From an uncultured Flavobacteriales bacterium (GTDB lineage: Bacteria > Bacteroidota > Bacteroidia > Flavobacteriales > BACL11), in the NCBI GenBank assembly GCA_905181635.1, contig CAJIYM010000003.1, positions 124,001-188,000 of the forward strand: a stretch of 64,000 nt of DNA, given 5' to 3'. The notes under the pieces were generated by a model that was given only the letters and a program-made list of their open reading frames with translations, was not told where the DNA came from and searched no databases. Positions 45,261 to 58,600 of this stretch are shown here, piece by piece; within the stretch, counting starts at the first letter, position 1, and every line of letters starts with the position of its first letter. The translations under genes and the position numbers were made by a program.

Positions 45261-47560
45261 TTAACGTATAATAAAAATAGGGCCTTTATCTTGATGCTTC
45301 CAGCCTTCAAAATCTTGGAAATATACTTCATAAATATAGGTTCCCATAGGTAAATCATTTCCTGTTTTATAATGCTTACCATCCCAACCATTTTCATTTA
45401 AGAAACACTCTAAGTCAGCAATATTTTCAGTAGCATATACTAAATTAGAAAAACGATCATAAACATTAAAATAAAAAGTAGCCTCTCTAATCCCATGATG
45501 TGTTAAACAAAATAAATCATTAATTCCATCATAATCAGGTGTGAATGAATTTGGAATATACATCCAATAATCATCTGCAACCCATAGTTGTTTAAATGTA
45601 GTGTCGCTACAACCGACATCATCTGTAACAATTAAATTCAATTGATAAATTCCTATTGAATCTTTAAAAACATGATAAGGGCTTGAAGTATAATCATTAG
45701 GCGTATTATCTCCAAAATCCCAATTCCAAGCTACTATATTTCCTATCGAAATATCATTTAATTGTACAGAAGGATATAAAACAGACAAAGTATCGCTAGT
45801 GTTGCAAAAAGTGCGGTAGGTGATTCTAAAACTGTAACTAAAGCAGAACCATTAATACTACCACTGTTATTAGCATCTGAAAAATATGTCAATGTATATA
45901 CTCCATCTTGTTTGGGTTTAATATAATAAGGATTATCACTTGTAGTGATAGCTTGACTGAGCTGACACCATTAATGGCATAAATAAAAGTATAGGGCAAT
46001 AAGCCTGAAATAAAGGAAACCTTAACATCAGCCTGAGCTAAACTATTATCACAAACTACTTCATCTCCAGAAATAAATGCTGCTAGTGGAGGAATTAAAC
46101 TAATTACTAATTTAACAGTATCATTATATGCTGAAACAAAGGAATTAACCTCAGTATTACCATTTAACATAGTAATACTATCATAATCCCAACTTACAAA
46201 AGAATACAAAGGATCGATATTAGGTGTTAATGTAATGTTCTCATTATTATAATAAATTGCACTAGTTGGGAAAATACTCGTATTTATACCATTAATATCA
46301 ATAGTTGTTGTCGTTCCAGTTGGGAAAACATCATAGATAATTGTTGGTTTTTTATAAATATTTAATCTTACAGTATCAGAAGATGTAACATTAAAAGAAG
46401 CATTAGGAGATACATTACTAGGGAAAATTGTAACACTATTTGAACTCCAAGATGTAAAACCATACAAAGGATCAATAGTAGATGAAATATTTACAGGAGA
46501 ATCAATATAATAATCTGCAGAAAATGGAAAGGCACTAATCACTTGACCATCTACAGTAATAGTAGAAGTAGTCGATAAATCATTAAGAGTATAAACTACT
46601 CTAAATCCTAATCTCTGATGTACAATTGAATTAATAAACAGGGTATCACAACCATCAATTTCAAATATTGGGTAGGAAAATAAACCTGTATCTGATGGGA
46701 TTAAAAACCATACTATCTGCTGCCATAGATAGTATCATATGTATTATTAATTGTAAAGCTACCAGGTGTCATACTCATTTTCCATACAAAAATATCTTTC
46801 TTCCTGCCTGTTGCATCCAAAATAGTGCCATCAAAATCTGCTAAATCTTCAAAAAAACCTATAGCGTATACATTGCCAAAACCATCAGGACAAATATCAC
46901 CTGTTCTATCATCATCATCTGTAGCAGAACCACCCATCTTTGCCCAAACCCAATCTCCATTGTTAGAAGCCCCATCTATCTGAGCTACCCAAGCAGATAA
47001 AGTAGTATCACCAGCAATCTGGGCATCAACTACTAATCCATTTGAAAATGTCATTTCTCCTCCTAGCAGTACCACAAACAAAAACTTGCTTATTAGCATC
47101 TACAGACATTTGATAAGGCTTATCTGTTCCTTGCACTCCTTGCTCTTTTTGCCCATTTCCAATCTCCTTGATTATTCATCTTTGCAACAAAAACATCTCT
47201 TTTTTGCTTATGACTTAAAGTATCTGTATTATTTGAAGCATTAGCCCCAGGAAATACCATAGGGTTACGATATTCTCCTGTAATATAAATATCATCACAA
47301 ACATCAATAGCTATACTATTTGCTCTATCTGTTTTATTACTACCAAATCCTTCTGCCCACAGCCAATTACCATCCTTATCCATCTTAAAGATAAAAGCAT
47401 CCCACTCACCATTAGAAGTAATAGAATAAGGCCCATAATTACCTGTCCCCTGAAATCCACCTACAACATAAATATTTGAGAATTGATCAATAGCCAATCT
47501 ATTATCACGTGAACCCCTCTGATCTTTAATACCATCAAAATTATCTACCCAAACCAATTA
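45261..47560 (-). repeat. Tandem duplication, copy A of the near-identical part
   Basis: This stretch matches 48269-50565 with an offset of about 3,005-3,009 bases and only scattered substitutions plus small indels. It covers the C-terminal three quarters of the encoded protein. Similarity falls abruptly at about 47560, where the N-terminal propeller region begins to differ. Confidence 0.93.
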
Positions 47561-48258
47561 CCGCTAGGATCTAATTTACCAATGTAACCTTGTGGCTGAC
47601 AATTTACCCAATTTGGATTATTCAATGTAAATCCTCCAATAAATTCGGCTTCATCACCTGAAAAGAAACCAGTTATATAAATAAATCCATCATCATCCAC
47701 TTTCACATCATATGAATGATCATCTGAAGAATAAATACCACCACCACATGCAGGTGAAAAAGTATTATTATCATCAATTATAGATATAACGAATTCACAA
47801 TTGCCATCTTTATCAATCTTAGTTAACATAGAATTGTCAGCCCCATTACTAGACGAATTTGTTACAGCACCTGGTGTGTTGTAGGGAAATTCAATATCTG
47901 CCCAAAATGTTCCGGTTAAAAACACATCACCTGCTGGAGTTACATGCATTCCTAAAGCTCTATCATCATAAGGACCTCCACCTCCTGAAATAGCCCATAT
48001 AACAGTGCCAAACGAATCAAGTTTAGCAACAAACATATCTTTATTGTTATTTTGACTACCATTATAAACAAGATTAAAAGGTCCGAAATCAGCATTATTA
48101 TTAAAAAACCCACTGATGTAAATAAAACCTAATGAATCTGCTCCTATTGAAATACCTTTGTCAGATTTTGAGCCCCCAAATGATTTCACCCAATCAGTTG
48201 TTTGAGAAAATACATTAACACTAAAGAAAATAAATAAAAAAATTAAAGTTTTGTTCAT
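45261..48258 (-). pseudogene. T9SS type B surface protein with SBBP and PKD domains, copy A (several frameshifts)
   Basis: Five track ORFs (45261-45788, 45889-46542, 46713-47099, 47120-47557 and the end of 47545-48405) are pieces of one protein of about 1000 residues. The real start is the ATG at 48258 (MNKTLIFLFIFFSVNVFSQ). SBBP-type propeller repeats follow (TTDWVKSFGGSKSDKGISIG, DDHSYDVKVDDDGFIYITG). Next come two bacterial-repeat-like domains (INISSTIDPLYGFTSW-like), a PKD domain (AWNWDFGDNTPNDYTSSPYH) and a gliding-motility type T9SS domain (PNSFTPDYDGINDLF, MGTYIYEVYFQDFEGW). Frameshifts lie near 45805, 45953, 46710-46730, 47040-47130 and 47550. True decay and consensus error are both possible. 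Confidence 0.8.
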
Positions 48259-48268
48259 AAATATATGT

Positions 48269-50565
48269 TTAACGTATGATAAAAATAGGGCCTTTATCTT
48301 GATGCTTCCAGCCTTCAAAATCTTGGAAATATACTTCATAAATATAGGTTCCCATAGGCAAATCATTTCCTGTTTTATAATGCTTACCATCCCAACCATT
48401 TTCATTTAAGAAACACTCTAAGTCAGCAATATTTTCAGTAGCATATACTAAATTAGAAAAACGATCATAAACATTAAAATAAAAAGTAGCCTCTCTAATC
48501 CCATGATGTGTTAAACAAAATAAATCATTAATTCCATCATAATCAGGTGTGAATGAATTTGGAATATACATCCAATAATCATCCGCAACCCATAGTTGTT
48601 TAAATGTAGTGTCGCTACAACCGACATCATCTGTAACAATTAAATTCAATTGATAAATTCCTATTGAATCTTTAAAAACATGATAAGGGCTTGAAGTATA
48701 ATCATTAGGCGTGTTATCTCCAAAATCCCAATTCCAAGCTACTATATTTCCTATCGAAATATCATTTAATTGTACAGAAGGATATAAAACTGACAAAGTA
48801 TCGCTAGCTGTAGCGAAAAGTGCAGTAGGTGATTCTAAAACTGTAACTAAAGCAGAACCATTAATACTACCACTGTTATTAGCATCTGAAAAATATGTCA
48901 ATGTATATACTCCATCTTGTTTGGGTTTAATATAATAAGGATTATCACTTGTAGTGATAGTTGACTGAGCTGACACCATTAATGGCATAAATAAAAGTAT
49001 AGGGCAATAAGCCTGAAATAAAGGAAACCTTAACATCAGCCTGAGCTAAACTATTATCACAAACTACTTCATCTCCAGAAATAAATGCTGCTAGTGGAGG
49101 AATTAAACTAATTACTAATTTAACAGTATCGTTATATGCTGAAACAAAGGAATTAACCTCAGTATTACCATTTAACATAGTAATACTATCATAATCCCAA
49201 CTTACAAAAGAATATAAAGGATCGATATTAGGTGTTAATGTAATGTTCTCATTATTATAATAAATTGCACTAGTTGGGAAAATACTCGTATTTACACCAT
49301 TAATATCAATAGTTGTTGTCGTTCCAGTTGGGAAAATATCATAGATAATTGTTGGTTTTTTATAAATATTTAATCTTACAGTATCAGAAGATGTAACATT
49401 AAAAGAAGCATTAGGAGATACATTACTAGGGAAAATTGTAACACTATTTGAACTCCAAGATGTAAAACCATACAAAGGATCAATAGTAGATGAAATATTT
49501 ACAGGAGAATCAATATAATAATCTGCAGAAAATGGAAAGGCACTAATCACTTGACCATCTACAGTAATACTAGAAGTAGTCGATAAATCATTAAGAGTAT
49601 AAACTACTCTAAATCCTAATCTCTGATGTACAATTGAATTAATAAACAGGGTATCACAACCATCAATTTCAAATATTGGGTAGGAAAATAAACCTGTATC
49701 TGATGGGTTAAAAACCATACTATCAGCAGCATAGATAGTCTCATATGTATTATTAATTGTAAAGCTACCAGGTGTCATACTCATTTTCCATACAAAAATA
49801 TCTTTCTTCCTGCCTGTTGCATCCAAAATAGTGCCATCAAAATCTGCTAAATCTTCAAAAAAACCTATAGCGTAAACATTCCCAAAACCATCAGGACAAA
49901 TATCATTTGTTCTATCATCATCATCTGTATCAGAACCACCCATCTTTGCCCAAACCCAATCTCCATTGTTAGAAGCCCCATCTATCTGAGCTACCCAAGC
50001 AGATAAAGTAGTATCACCAGCAATCTGTGGAGGCGCAACCAATCCACTATTGAAAAGTCATTTCTCCTTTCGCCGTACCACAAAAAACACTTGCTTATTG
50101 ACATCAACCGACATTTGATATGGTTTATCTGTCCCAGATCTTCTTGCTCTTTTTGCCCATTTCCACTCTCCTTGATTATTCATCTTTGCAACAAAAACAT
50201 CTCTTTTTTGCTTATGACTTAAAGTATCCGTATTATTTGAAGCATTAGCCCCAGGAAATACCATAGGGTTACGATATTCTCCTGTAATATAAATATCATC
50301 ACAGACATCAATAGCTATACTATTTGCTCTATCTGTTTTATTACTACCAAATCCTTCTGCCCACAGCCAATTACCATCTTTATCCATCTTAAAGATAAAA
50401 GCATCCCACTCACCATTAGAAGTAATAGAATAAGGCCCATAATTACCTGTCCCCTGAAATCCACCTACAACATAAATATTTGAGAATTGATCAATAGCCA
50501 ATCTATTATCTCGTGAACCTCTCTGATCTTTAATACCATCAAAATTATCTACCCATAAGCCAATT
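48269..50565 (-). repeat. Tandem duplication, copy B of the near-identical part
   Basis: Partner of 45261-47560. The upstream 0.7 kb of the two genes is still homologous but clearly diverged, so the border near 50565 marks a change in the degree of identity, not the end of homology. Confidence 0.93.
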
Positions 50566-51269
50566 ACCGCTAGGATCTAATTTACCTATATACCCATAGG
50601 CTGACAATCCACATCCCAATCAGGATTTGTAATAGTAAACCCATCAAAATCTGCATCAAAACCAGAGAAAGAATCCTGTAACATAAATAAATCCATCATC
50701 ATCTACTTTCACATCATATGAATGATCATCAGCATCATAAATTGGATAAGGACAGCCACCAGAAGTATTATTCCCTCCAAAACCAATTACCCATTCAGGA
50801 TTTCCATCTGTATCAATTTTAGCAAGTAGAGAATTATCGTGATTATTTATTCCAGTAGTTGCAGTTATAGTGCCAGGAGCTCCATTAACACCCAATTTAT
50901 AAGAACTCCAAAAGGTGCCAGTAATAAAGACATCTCCCCCTGGTGTAACATGCATTCCTAAAGCTCTGTCATCACAACAACCACCTGATTGATTACCACC
51001 TGGAATAGCCCACAACACATTTCCATTTGAATCCAGTTTAGCAATAAAATTTTCTTTATTAGTGCCTGGATTTCCATTAGAAAAAGTAATAGCCCAAATG
51101 TCGCTTCACTATTATAAAAACCACTTATATAAATAAAACCTAAGGAATCTGTACCTATACTTATTCCTTTGTCTGAATTTACACCTCCAAATGATTTTAC
51201 CCAATCAGTAGTTTGAGATGTTAAATTTAAACTTAAAAAGACTAAAATAAACAATATTATTTTTTTCAT
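48269..51269 (-). pseudogene. T9SS type B surface protein with SBBP and PKD domains, copy B (several frameshifts)
   Basis: Five track ORFs (48269-49036, 48945-50042, 50058-50501, 50656-51018 and 50958-51269) form the paralogue of copy A, in the same order of domains. The start at 51269 gives MKKIILFILVFLSLNLTSQ, a signal peptide, then TTDWVKSFGGVNSDKGISIG. Its frameshifts are partly at the same places as in copy A but are different changes: here the junctions are near 48960, 50045, 50560, 50680 and 51090. The C-terminal part through PNSFTPDYDGINDLF is nearly identical to copy A. The ATG of copy A lies 11 bases downstream of this stop. Confidence 0.8.
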
Positions 51270-51273
51270 TTTA

Positions 51274-53241
51274 TTAGTAAATTACATTAACATTACCTGA
51301 CTTAACAAATAAATTACCATCTTCCCCATATACCTCTATTTTATAATAGTATGTACCCTGCTGAACCTTACTATTGTTAAATGCTCCATCCCAATGCTTT
51401 TCTATTGAATTACTTTCAAATAACTCCTCACCCCACCTGTCAAATATCTTTAAATTAAAAATAACAATATGTTCTCCAGTAACAACAAATAACTCATTAT
51501 GTTCATCATCATTTGGAGTAAACGAATTTGGAATAAAAAGCTGGGTAATTGGGACAAGATTAACTACAGCAACATTAGACAGAGCAATACACCCATTTCC
51601 ATCTGTTACCTGCACATAAAAATTTCCTGAATCAGTAATTTCAAGAACTTCTTCATTACTGATTAACATATTATCTGTACTATACCATTCATAAAAAGCA
51701 TAATTACCTACAGTTAATTCTACTTCTTCATTTTCATAAATGGTTATTTCTGATGGCGAAATAATAGCTTCTGGCATTGGAAAAACTGTAAGGTTTACTA
51801 CTCCGCCTAAAATATCTGCTTCACAACCATTAATGTCACTTACTAAGACTATTTCATAATCCCCTTCATCGCTAGTAATCAATGTAAAATCTGATGTGTT
51901 AATATTAAAAATTGATTCATTTACTGAACCATTTGAATATATTAAATCCCAAGGCAATAATCCATTGAATTCAAACGTAATATTTAATATTGATCCATCA
52001 TCACATATTTCACCCCCTCCGGATATTTGAGAGATTGGAGTAATATCTTGTATGATAGTAACTTGATCGTTTGCAATACATCCATTTACATCAGTAACAA
52101 TCAAATCAATTACTCCATCACTAACGGTAATATTAGAAGCTGAAGATCCGTCACTCCACTGATAGTAATAAGGAAAATTTCCACCTGAAAGAATAGGATC
52201 AATAAGAAAGGTAGATCTACATGGAATCGTTTGATCTATTCCTAATGATAAAATCGGAACATCATTTACAATAATATTTTGATCTTTAGTGTCAGAACAT
52301 CCATTAGCATCAGTTATATCATAGGTGATAATATTTGAACCCAATAAACTTACATCAGGAGTAAAGATCCCAGTACTAACTCCATTACCAAAATAAGTTC
52401 CTCCCGATGGAGTTGCTGAATTTAAATTTATCGCATTAGCATCACTACATACTTCACTAAATGCAGGAAAATTAATAATAGGATCAGCATTAATATTAAT
52501 AATTAAATTAGCCGTATCATCAGGACAGGTAACTGTTGCTCCAGGCACTGGGATTCCAGGAACAATATAAGAAAAAATACCACTAGAATATAATGAAGGG
52601 TCAAAAATATTACCACCAAAATTTGTCCATAGATCATCATACCAAGCACCCCCTGGGTTAGGTGAACCAATTAATTGATTTTCCATAATAAATATAGGAT
52701 CACTATTACAAAAATCTACAGTATTATCAAGACCAGCATCACCAGCAAGACAACAACTTGTTGACCCTAAACCTCCTGTTAAAGAAAAATCAATATTACA
52801 TGATGCATTTGAAAAATTAGTAATTAATAAAATATAATATTCTCCAATTACTGCATTTGCAATGTCACAAACCTCAATAGGAGCTGGAGAGTAACTACAG
52901 TCTTCTGTATTTACAGCTGTTAGATTATCACACATCGTTGTAGGATCTGTGAAAGGACCCCAACAAATAAAATCAATATCTAATAATGGTGTACTTTGCA
53001 TAGTTATTGATAGATTGCCTGGTTGATCAATCTGCAAAAAATAGAATGCAGGATTGGGTTGTGTCAATAAACACCCATAATCAGGGCCTATTGGTGCGGT
53101 TGTATTAGTAGATGCTGGAAAACCAATAGGAGTACTTGTACAAAATGGTTGTGAATTTATACAGTCACTTGATTGAGAATACATTAAAATACAACTAAAT
53201 ATTGTAATAAATAATAATAATTTTTTTTTCATTTTTTTCAA
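51274..53241 (-). CDS. T9SS type B (gliding motility-associated C-terminal domain) surface protein
   Basis: A 655-residue intact protein with a signal peptide (KKLLLFITIFSCILMYSQ). The first 170 residues resemble a pre-peptidase-like/CUB-like domain with conserved cysteines (QPFCTSTPIGFPASTN, FICWGPFTDPTTMC). Several Ig-like or SprB-like domains follow (SDANAINLNSATPSGGTYFG, TYDITDANGCSDTKDQNI). The C-terminal sorting domain is IPNSFTPNDDEHNELFVVTG with IFDRWGEELFESNS and GTYYYKIEVYGEDG. It would be exported by T9SS and attached to the cell surface. It overlaps the upstream broken gene by four bases and lies four bases before copy B. Confidence 0.9.
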   Translation of the reverse strand: MKKMKKKLLLFITIFSCILMYSQSSDCINSQPFCTSTPIGFPASTNTTAPIGPDYGCLLTQPNPAFYFLQIDQPGNLSITMQSTPLLDIDFICWGPFTDPTTMCDNLTAVNTEDCSYSPAPIEVCDIANAVIGEYYILLITNFSNASCNIDFSLTGGLGSTSCCLAGDAGLDNTVDFCNSDPIFIMENQLIGSPNPGGAWYDDLWTNFGGNIFDPSLYSSGIFSYIVPGIPVPGATVTCPDDTANLIININADPIINFPAFSEVCSDANAINLNSATPSGGTYFGNGVSTGIFTPDVSLLGSNIITYDITDANGCSDTKDQNIIVNDVPILSLGIDQTIPCRSTFLIDPILSGGNFPYYYQWSDGSSASNITVSDGVIDLIVTDVNGCIANDQVTIIQDITPISQISGGGEICDDGSILNITFEFNGLLPWDLIYSNGSVNESIFNINTSDFTLITSDEGDYEIVLVSDINGCEADILGGVVNLTVFPMPEAIISPSEITIYENEEVELTVGNYAFYEWYSTDNMLISNEEVLEITDSGNFYVQVTDGNGCIALSNVAVVNLVPITQLFIPNSFTPNDDEHNELFVVTGEHIVIFNLKIFDRWGEELFESNSIEKHWDGAFNNSKVQQGTYYYKIEVYGEDGNLFVKSGNVNVIY

Positions 53242-55601
53242 TAAATTATACTTACAGTCCCTGATAATTCCACAATTATATTATCATCTCCAAGAACCTT
53301 AACATTATAATAATACGCTCCTTCTTGAACTTTTTTATTAGCAAAAGTTCCATCCCAACTTTTATCAATTGATTCACTCATAAACATCAACTCTCCCCAT
53401 CTATTAAAGATCTGAATATTAAATGTTTTTACATTTATCACCTAATTATTACAAACAATTCATTATGATCATCACCATTAGGAGTAAATGTATTTGGAAT
53501 AAATAAATTAGTATAAGGTTGAGTATTCACAATAGCATATCTGAAACATCATCACAACCATTGAAATCTATTACTTCAACATAAAAATTCCAGAATCAGA
53601 AACGGTTAATGTAGAGAAAGTATCTAAATCTAAGCCTTCATCACTATACCAATGGTACATTGCATAATCACCAACCTCTAACTCAATAGTTTCATCCTCA
53701 TAAATAAAAGATTCAGAAGGAGAGATATTGCCACTGGTAAAGGATGAACTATGACCTTGTGCAGTTCCAACAATATTTGCAAGACAATCATTAATATCAG
53801 AAGCAGAAACAACATCATAAATACCTTCATTAGAAGTAGTAACTAAATAATTAGAATAGTAATACCTTGAATTGTTTGAGTTACTTAAACCATTTGTAAA
53901 TTCTAAATCCCAAGGCAATAAACCATTAAAATTAAAATTCATATCAGTAAAGTCCATTATCACAAATTGAACCACCACCACTTAAAGTAACGTTCCTGGA
54001 ATATCTTCTGTAATCATCTATATCATCCGAAGCTGAGCAATTCCAAAAATCTGAAACAGTAAGTGAATAAATTCCCTCCGAAAAGCTAAACTTGAATTTA
54101 TTGATCCATCATTCCATGCATAAGAGTAAGGTGGAGTACCTCCAACTATATTGGGAATAAGAGTTGTAGTTGTATTACATGCAATAGCATAATCTAAACC
54201 TAAATCAATACTAGGAGGAGGATCATAAGTAATTGAAATACTTGAAGTATCTCCACACCCAAATAAATCCGTAATTATTAAATCATAATTACCCTCACCT
54301 AGAGTCTGTGAGCTAAGAGTTGAACCATTACTCCAAGAATAAACATATGGAGCTGTTCCCCCTAAAACATTAGGAATAAGTAGGTAAGATGAATTACAAG
54401 CAATAATAGTGTCAACACCTAAATCAACATTTGGAAAATCTCCTTCAATAACTCTCAAAGTATCAGAAAGTATAGCACATCCTGAAATATCTGCAGAAAC
54501 AACATAAATTCCTTCACCAACAGTTATACTTGAATCAGTACTAATAACTAAAGAAGTAGAATCAAACCACTGATAAGTAGCGCCTACTCCTCCATTTGCA
54601 GTTAGTGTAACAGTTGAATTGCAAGGAATACTCATAACTGCCGAATCTATACCTAAATCATCTATAATTGATAATGGAGGAGAATAAAAACTTCCTGCTT
54701 CCAGCCAAACATAAGAACTTAAACCACCATCAGTACCATCAGCAATTGCCAAGCGAATATGATATATTTCTCCACATTGAACTAATGCACTTGCAGTAAG
54801 TACAGTAGTAAACCCATCAGCATCAGCAATTGTACTTAAGCCATTCTGATTATCGACAAAATACTGTGGATTCATAATTGCAGGAGGGAAAGCACTTGGA
54901 TCGTTACAAACGGATGAAATAGTAATAGGTAAAGGTGGGACTGTGTTAGGTACAACTGCAAGATTAATCGAACCAAATGGATTAGGTGTTGGTGGTACTG
55001 TTAATACAATAGGTGGTGCATAATATGGACCTGAAATTCCAGGGCCTGACAGAAAAAAACCAAATACATCATTATACTGACTATTCTCAAATGCAAAATA
55101 TTCTTGAGATCCAAAAGCATATTTAAAATTTAAAGAATCAGATGTAGGAATAAAATCAAATTCTAAAATAGCAATATCATTTACTGAACTTACAGTGAAA
55201 GATTGCCCAATCATTCCCGGAACAGATTGCGCAACATTTAGTAAATCAGGATCAGTAACACCAGGAACTGGCATAGTAACTCCTACTCCTAAATTTATTG
55301 GATCTAGATTATAAATATCACCTGTACTCATTACAATACCACTATCAATTCCTAAACTAGTATTAACTGCATTAAACCAACCAATTTGAGCAGGAGCTCC
55401 CTGATAATTAGGAGACAGATAAGGTGTTGGTGGAAATCCAGTTGGCCCAAGAAGAGGTACAAGAGTAACACCACCACCTAATAATTGATTGTTAATTAAA
55501 TAATTAATATTATCATAAGGAGGATTGTTATCTATTACTATTTGCGATTTTAACATAAAAGAAGAAGAAATCAATACTAGAAGTATATTTAATTTATTCA
55601 T
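53238..55601 (-). pseudogene. Choice-of-anchor L / T9SS type B surface protein, frameshifted
   Basis: Three track ORFs (54018-55601, 53571-53981 and 53238-53441) are parts of one protein of about 785 residues. It starts with a signal peptide (MNKLNILLVLISSSFMLKSQ). A choice-of-anchor L domain follows (FGSQEYFAFENSQYNDVFGF, YVWLEAGSF). SprB-like repeats come next (NSSYLLIPNVLGGTAPYVYS). It ends with the type B domain (IFNRWGELMFMSES, GAYYYNVKVLGDD). One frameshift is plain at about 54080: the coding strand has GCTTTTCGG where GCTTTTTCGG would read LAFSEGIYSLTVSD. Others lie near 53985, 53575 and 53445. Confidence 0.8.
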
Positions 55602-55604
55602 ATT

Positions 55605-58600
55605 TTATTTTATAATCAATTTAAAGATTACTTTTTCTTTCTGTTCCACTTCAATTTCTATAAAGTAAATACCACTTGCTTTATTTTCTCTTTTTAGGAT
55701 ATGTTTATCTGTATCTATAACATTATACTCCTCTATTAATTTACCAAACACATCTACTAACTTAATACTTGCCTGTTTTACCTGTTTCCCAAAATCAACT
55801 GTCGTCTCTTCTCTAAATGGATTAGGATAAATACTTAAAGCTATCCCAGAAGATAATTGACCAGCACCTGTTGATATATTATCAAAAATGTTTGACTCTA
55901 CAGTACATCCGTTCCCATCAGTTACAACAACATAATAAACACCATAATTAGCAACAATATATGTTACACTAGTACCTATTGAAACAAATGGATTAGACTG
56001 TTCTCTCCAAGAGTATGAGAATGGTGCTGTACCTCCTAATGGAATCCCTGAAGTTAACACATATGAACTCTCCGTAATATTCACACTTAATGCTTCTGGC
56101 TCTGTTACACTATAAGTAAACTCACGCTCACAACCATTACCATCTGTAACTGTTAGTGTATCAACACCTACAGTTAAATTACTCGCTAATGCAGATGTTT
56201 GACCTGAATTCCAAGTATAACTATAAGGAGGTATTGTTCCAGAAGATGAAGCCAATATACTACCCGTACTTTCCCCAAAACAATCTACGTGCTCTATTGT
56301 AACAGTATTCGTTATTGCTGAATACTCTACAACCTCTAAAGTATCACTTACACTACAGCCAAGCGTATTATTATAATTAGCTAATAAAACATAAATACCT
56401 GCCACTAAACTATCTACCTGAACACCTGATCCAATAACAACTCCTGAATTATTTATATTCTCCCAACTGTAACTGTAACCCGGATTCAAGTTAGGATTTA
56501 AAATAGTTAACACCCCTGTTGAAGAAGCATTACAAATAGTATCCGTTAAAATAGATATAGAAGCTACAGTGTAAGTGTCATAATCAACTACCTGCTGATT
56601 TACACCCCCAGCAATAACAGAGGAAGGACAATTATTAATATCTGTTAAAGCAACTGTATAATCCCCTGAGCAAACATTTGATATATAATTATTTGCTGTA
56701 ATAGAATGAGAGGTAATAAATCCTGTCTGATTATCTGTAAGTAAAGCAGTATATAAGGCAACTCCTCCTGACAAACTATCAATCAATATAGTACCATCAC
56801 AAGCACCTAAGCAGCTTTCTGAAGTACTCACGGAAATATTAAAGGTTAGGCTAGAAGGCTCAGATAAAACAATACTTCTGTTTACCATACAGTTATTTGT
56901 ATCTCTAATGGTTACTGAATAAACTCCTGAATATAAATTATTAATTGTAGCTGTAGTAGCAGAAGAACCTCCAAACCATTGATAAGCATAAGGTGCATGG
57001 CCTCCAGAAGCGGTTACCTGTGCACCACCATCATTATAACCAAAACAACTTACTTCATTACTATCCAAACCACCACTAGAATATTGATGTAAAGAGGCAA
57101 CACTTGCATCCATACTCTCTAAATAAACACGTAAGGTATCAGTACTTGCACTAGCGATACATCCCTTCGTATCTGTAACAGTAATGGTATAAGAACTATC
57201 AGATGAATTATAATTATCTGCCAATAAAGCACTAGCAGTAGTAGTTGTTTGTGGTAAATTTAAATTGTCATCCCAAACATAAGTATAGCCTGGAGTCCCT
57301 CCATAGGCAAAAGCAGATAAACTAGCGGTATTAACACCAACACAATAAGGTAATATTGTTTGAGTATCGTCTATCTCAATCATTAATTCTGTAGGCTCAT
57401 GAGTAAATACTGTATCACTTGCACTACACCCTTTTGCATCTGTAACTACAACTATATGTAAACCTGGAGTTAGTGTATTAATCGTATCACCTACCCACTG
57501 TCCATTATCCCAATCAAAAACATAAGGCAATGTACCTCCTACTGCTGTTGCTGCTGCTAAACCATCATTAGCACCATAACAATCTATCTGATCCAACTCA
57601 AATGCCTCCATACTCAAAGGCTCTGGCTCTGAAATATAAATACTATCAACAACCTCACAACCTAAAATATCTCTAGTAGTTACAAAATAACTACCCTGTA
57701 ATAGACCTACTGCTATATCTAAATTAACACCAACAGTCTGCTGACCTTGACTCCAAAAATAAGTGTACACACTAGAAAATCCTCCAACTGAACTAATAGT
57801 AGCAATACCATCAGCATCGCCATAACAACTAACGTTCTGAATATTAGTTAAATCAGATTCTATCAAAGGGTTCTCAGAAATATAAATACTATCAACAACC
57901 TCACAACCCCAATCATCTGATAAAGTAACTGAATGATAACCAGAAGTTAAACCATCAGCAATAGATGAAGTCTCTCCATTATCCCATAAATAAGCATAAT
58001 TAACCTGACCACCAGTAGCATATAAAATAGCCTTACCTACACTATCACTATAACAAGCTATACCCTCAACAAGAACCAAACTATCTATACTTAAAGCATT
58101 AGAAGGCTCTGGAACATTAAAAGTATAATCAACAAAACATCCCCTAACATCATAAATATGTAATACATAAATACCTGCAAATAAATCAAATAAAGTATCG
58201 CGCTCGCTTGTGCTTGTTCCAGAAAACCTGCTATCCAAAGTATCCCCCTGAGAATCTAACCAATAATAAGCATAAGGACCCCAACCACCTCCAGCATCTC
58301 CAACCAACATACCCGTATTATCCCCCTTACAAGGAACACCAAATATCTGAGCAGAAGCCTGCAAGGCAACCTGAGGCTCAATAATATTAACACTAGTAAA
58401 TGTGTCACAACCATTTGCATCCTCAACAGATAAATAATAACTACCTGCAATCAAACCAATAGCAGTATCGTTATCACTAAAACTAACAGGATTACCACTC
58501 TCATACCAAGAATAAATATAACCAGGTGTACCTCCAGCAGAAGAACCAACAACAAAGCCAGAACTACCACCATAACAAACAGCAACTTCTGAAGAAGCTA

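Noticed and set aside
45261-51269. Mobile element as the cause of the duplication
   Set aside because: No transposase, terminal inverted repeats or target-site duplication were seen; the repeat borders fall within coding sequence of homologous genes.
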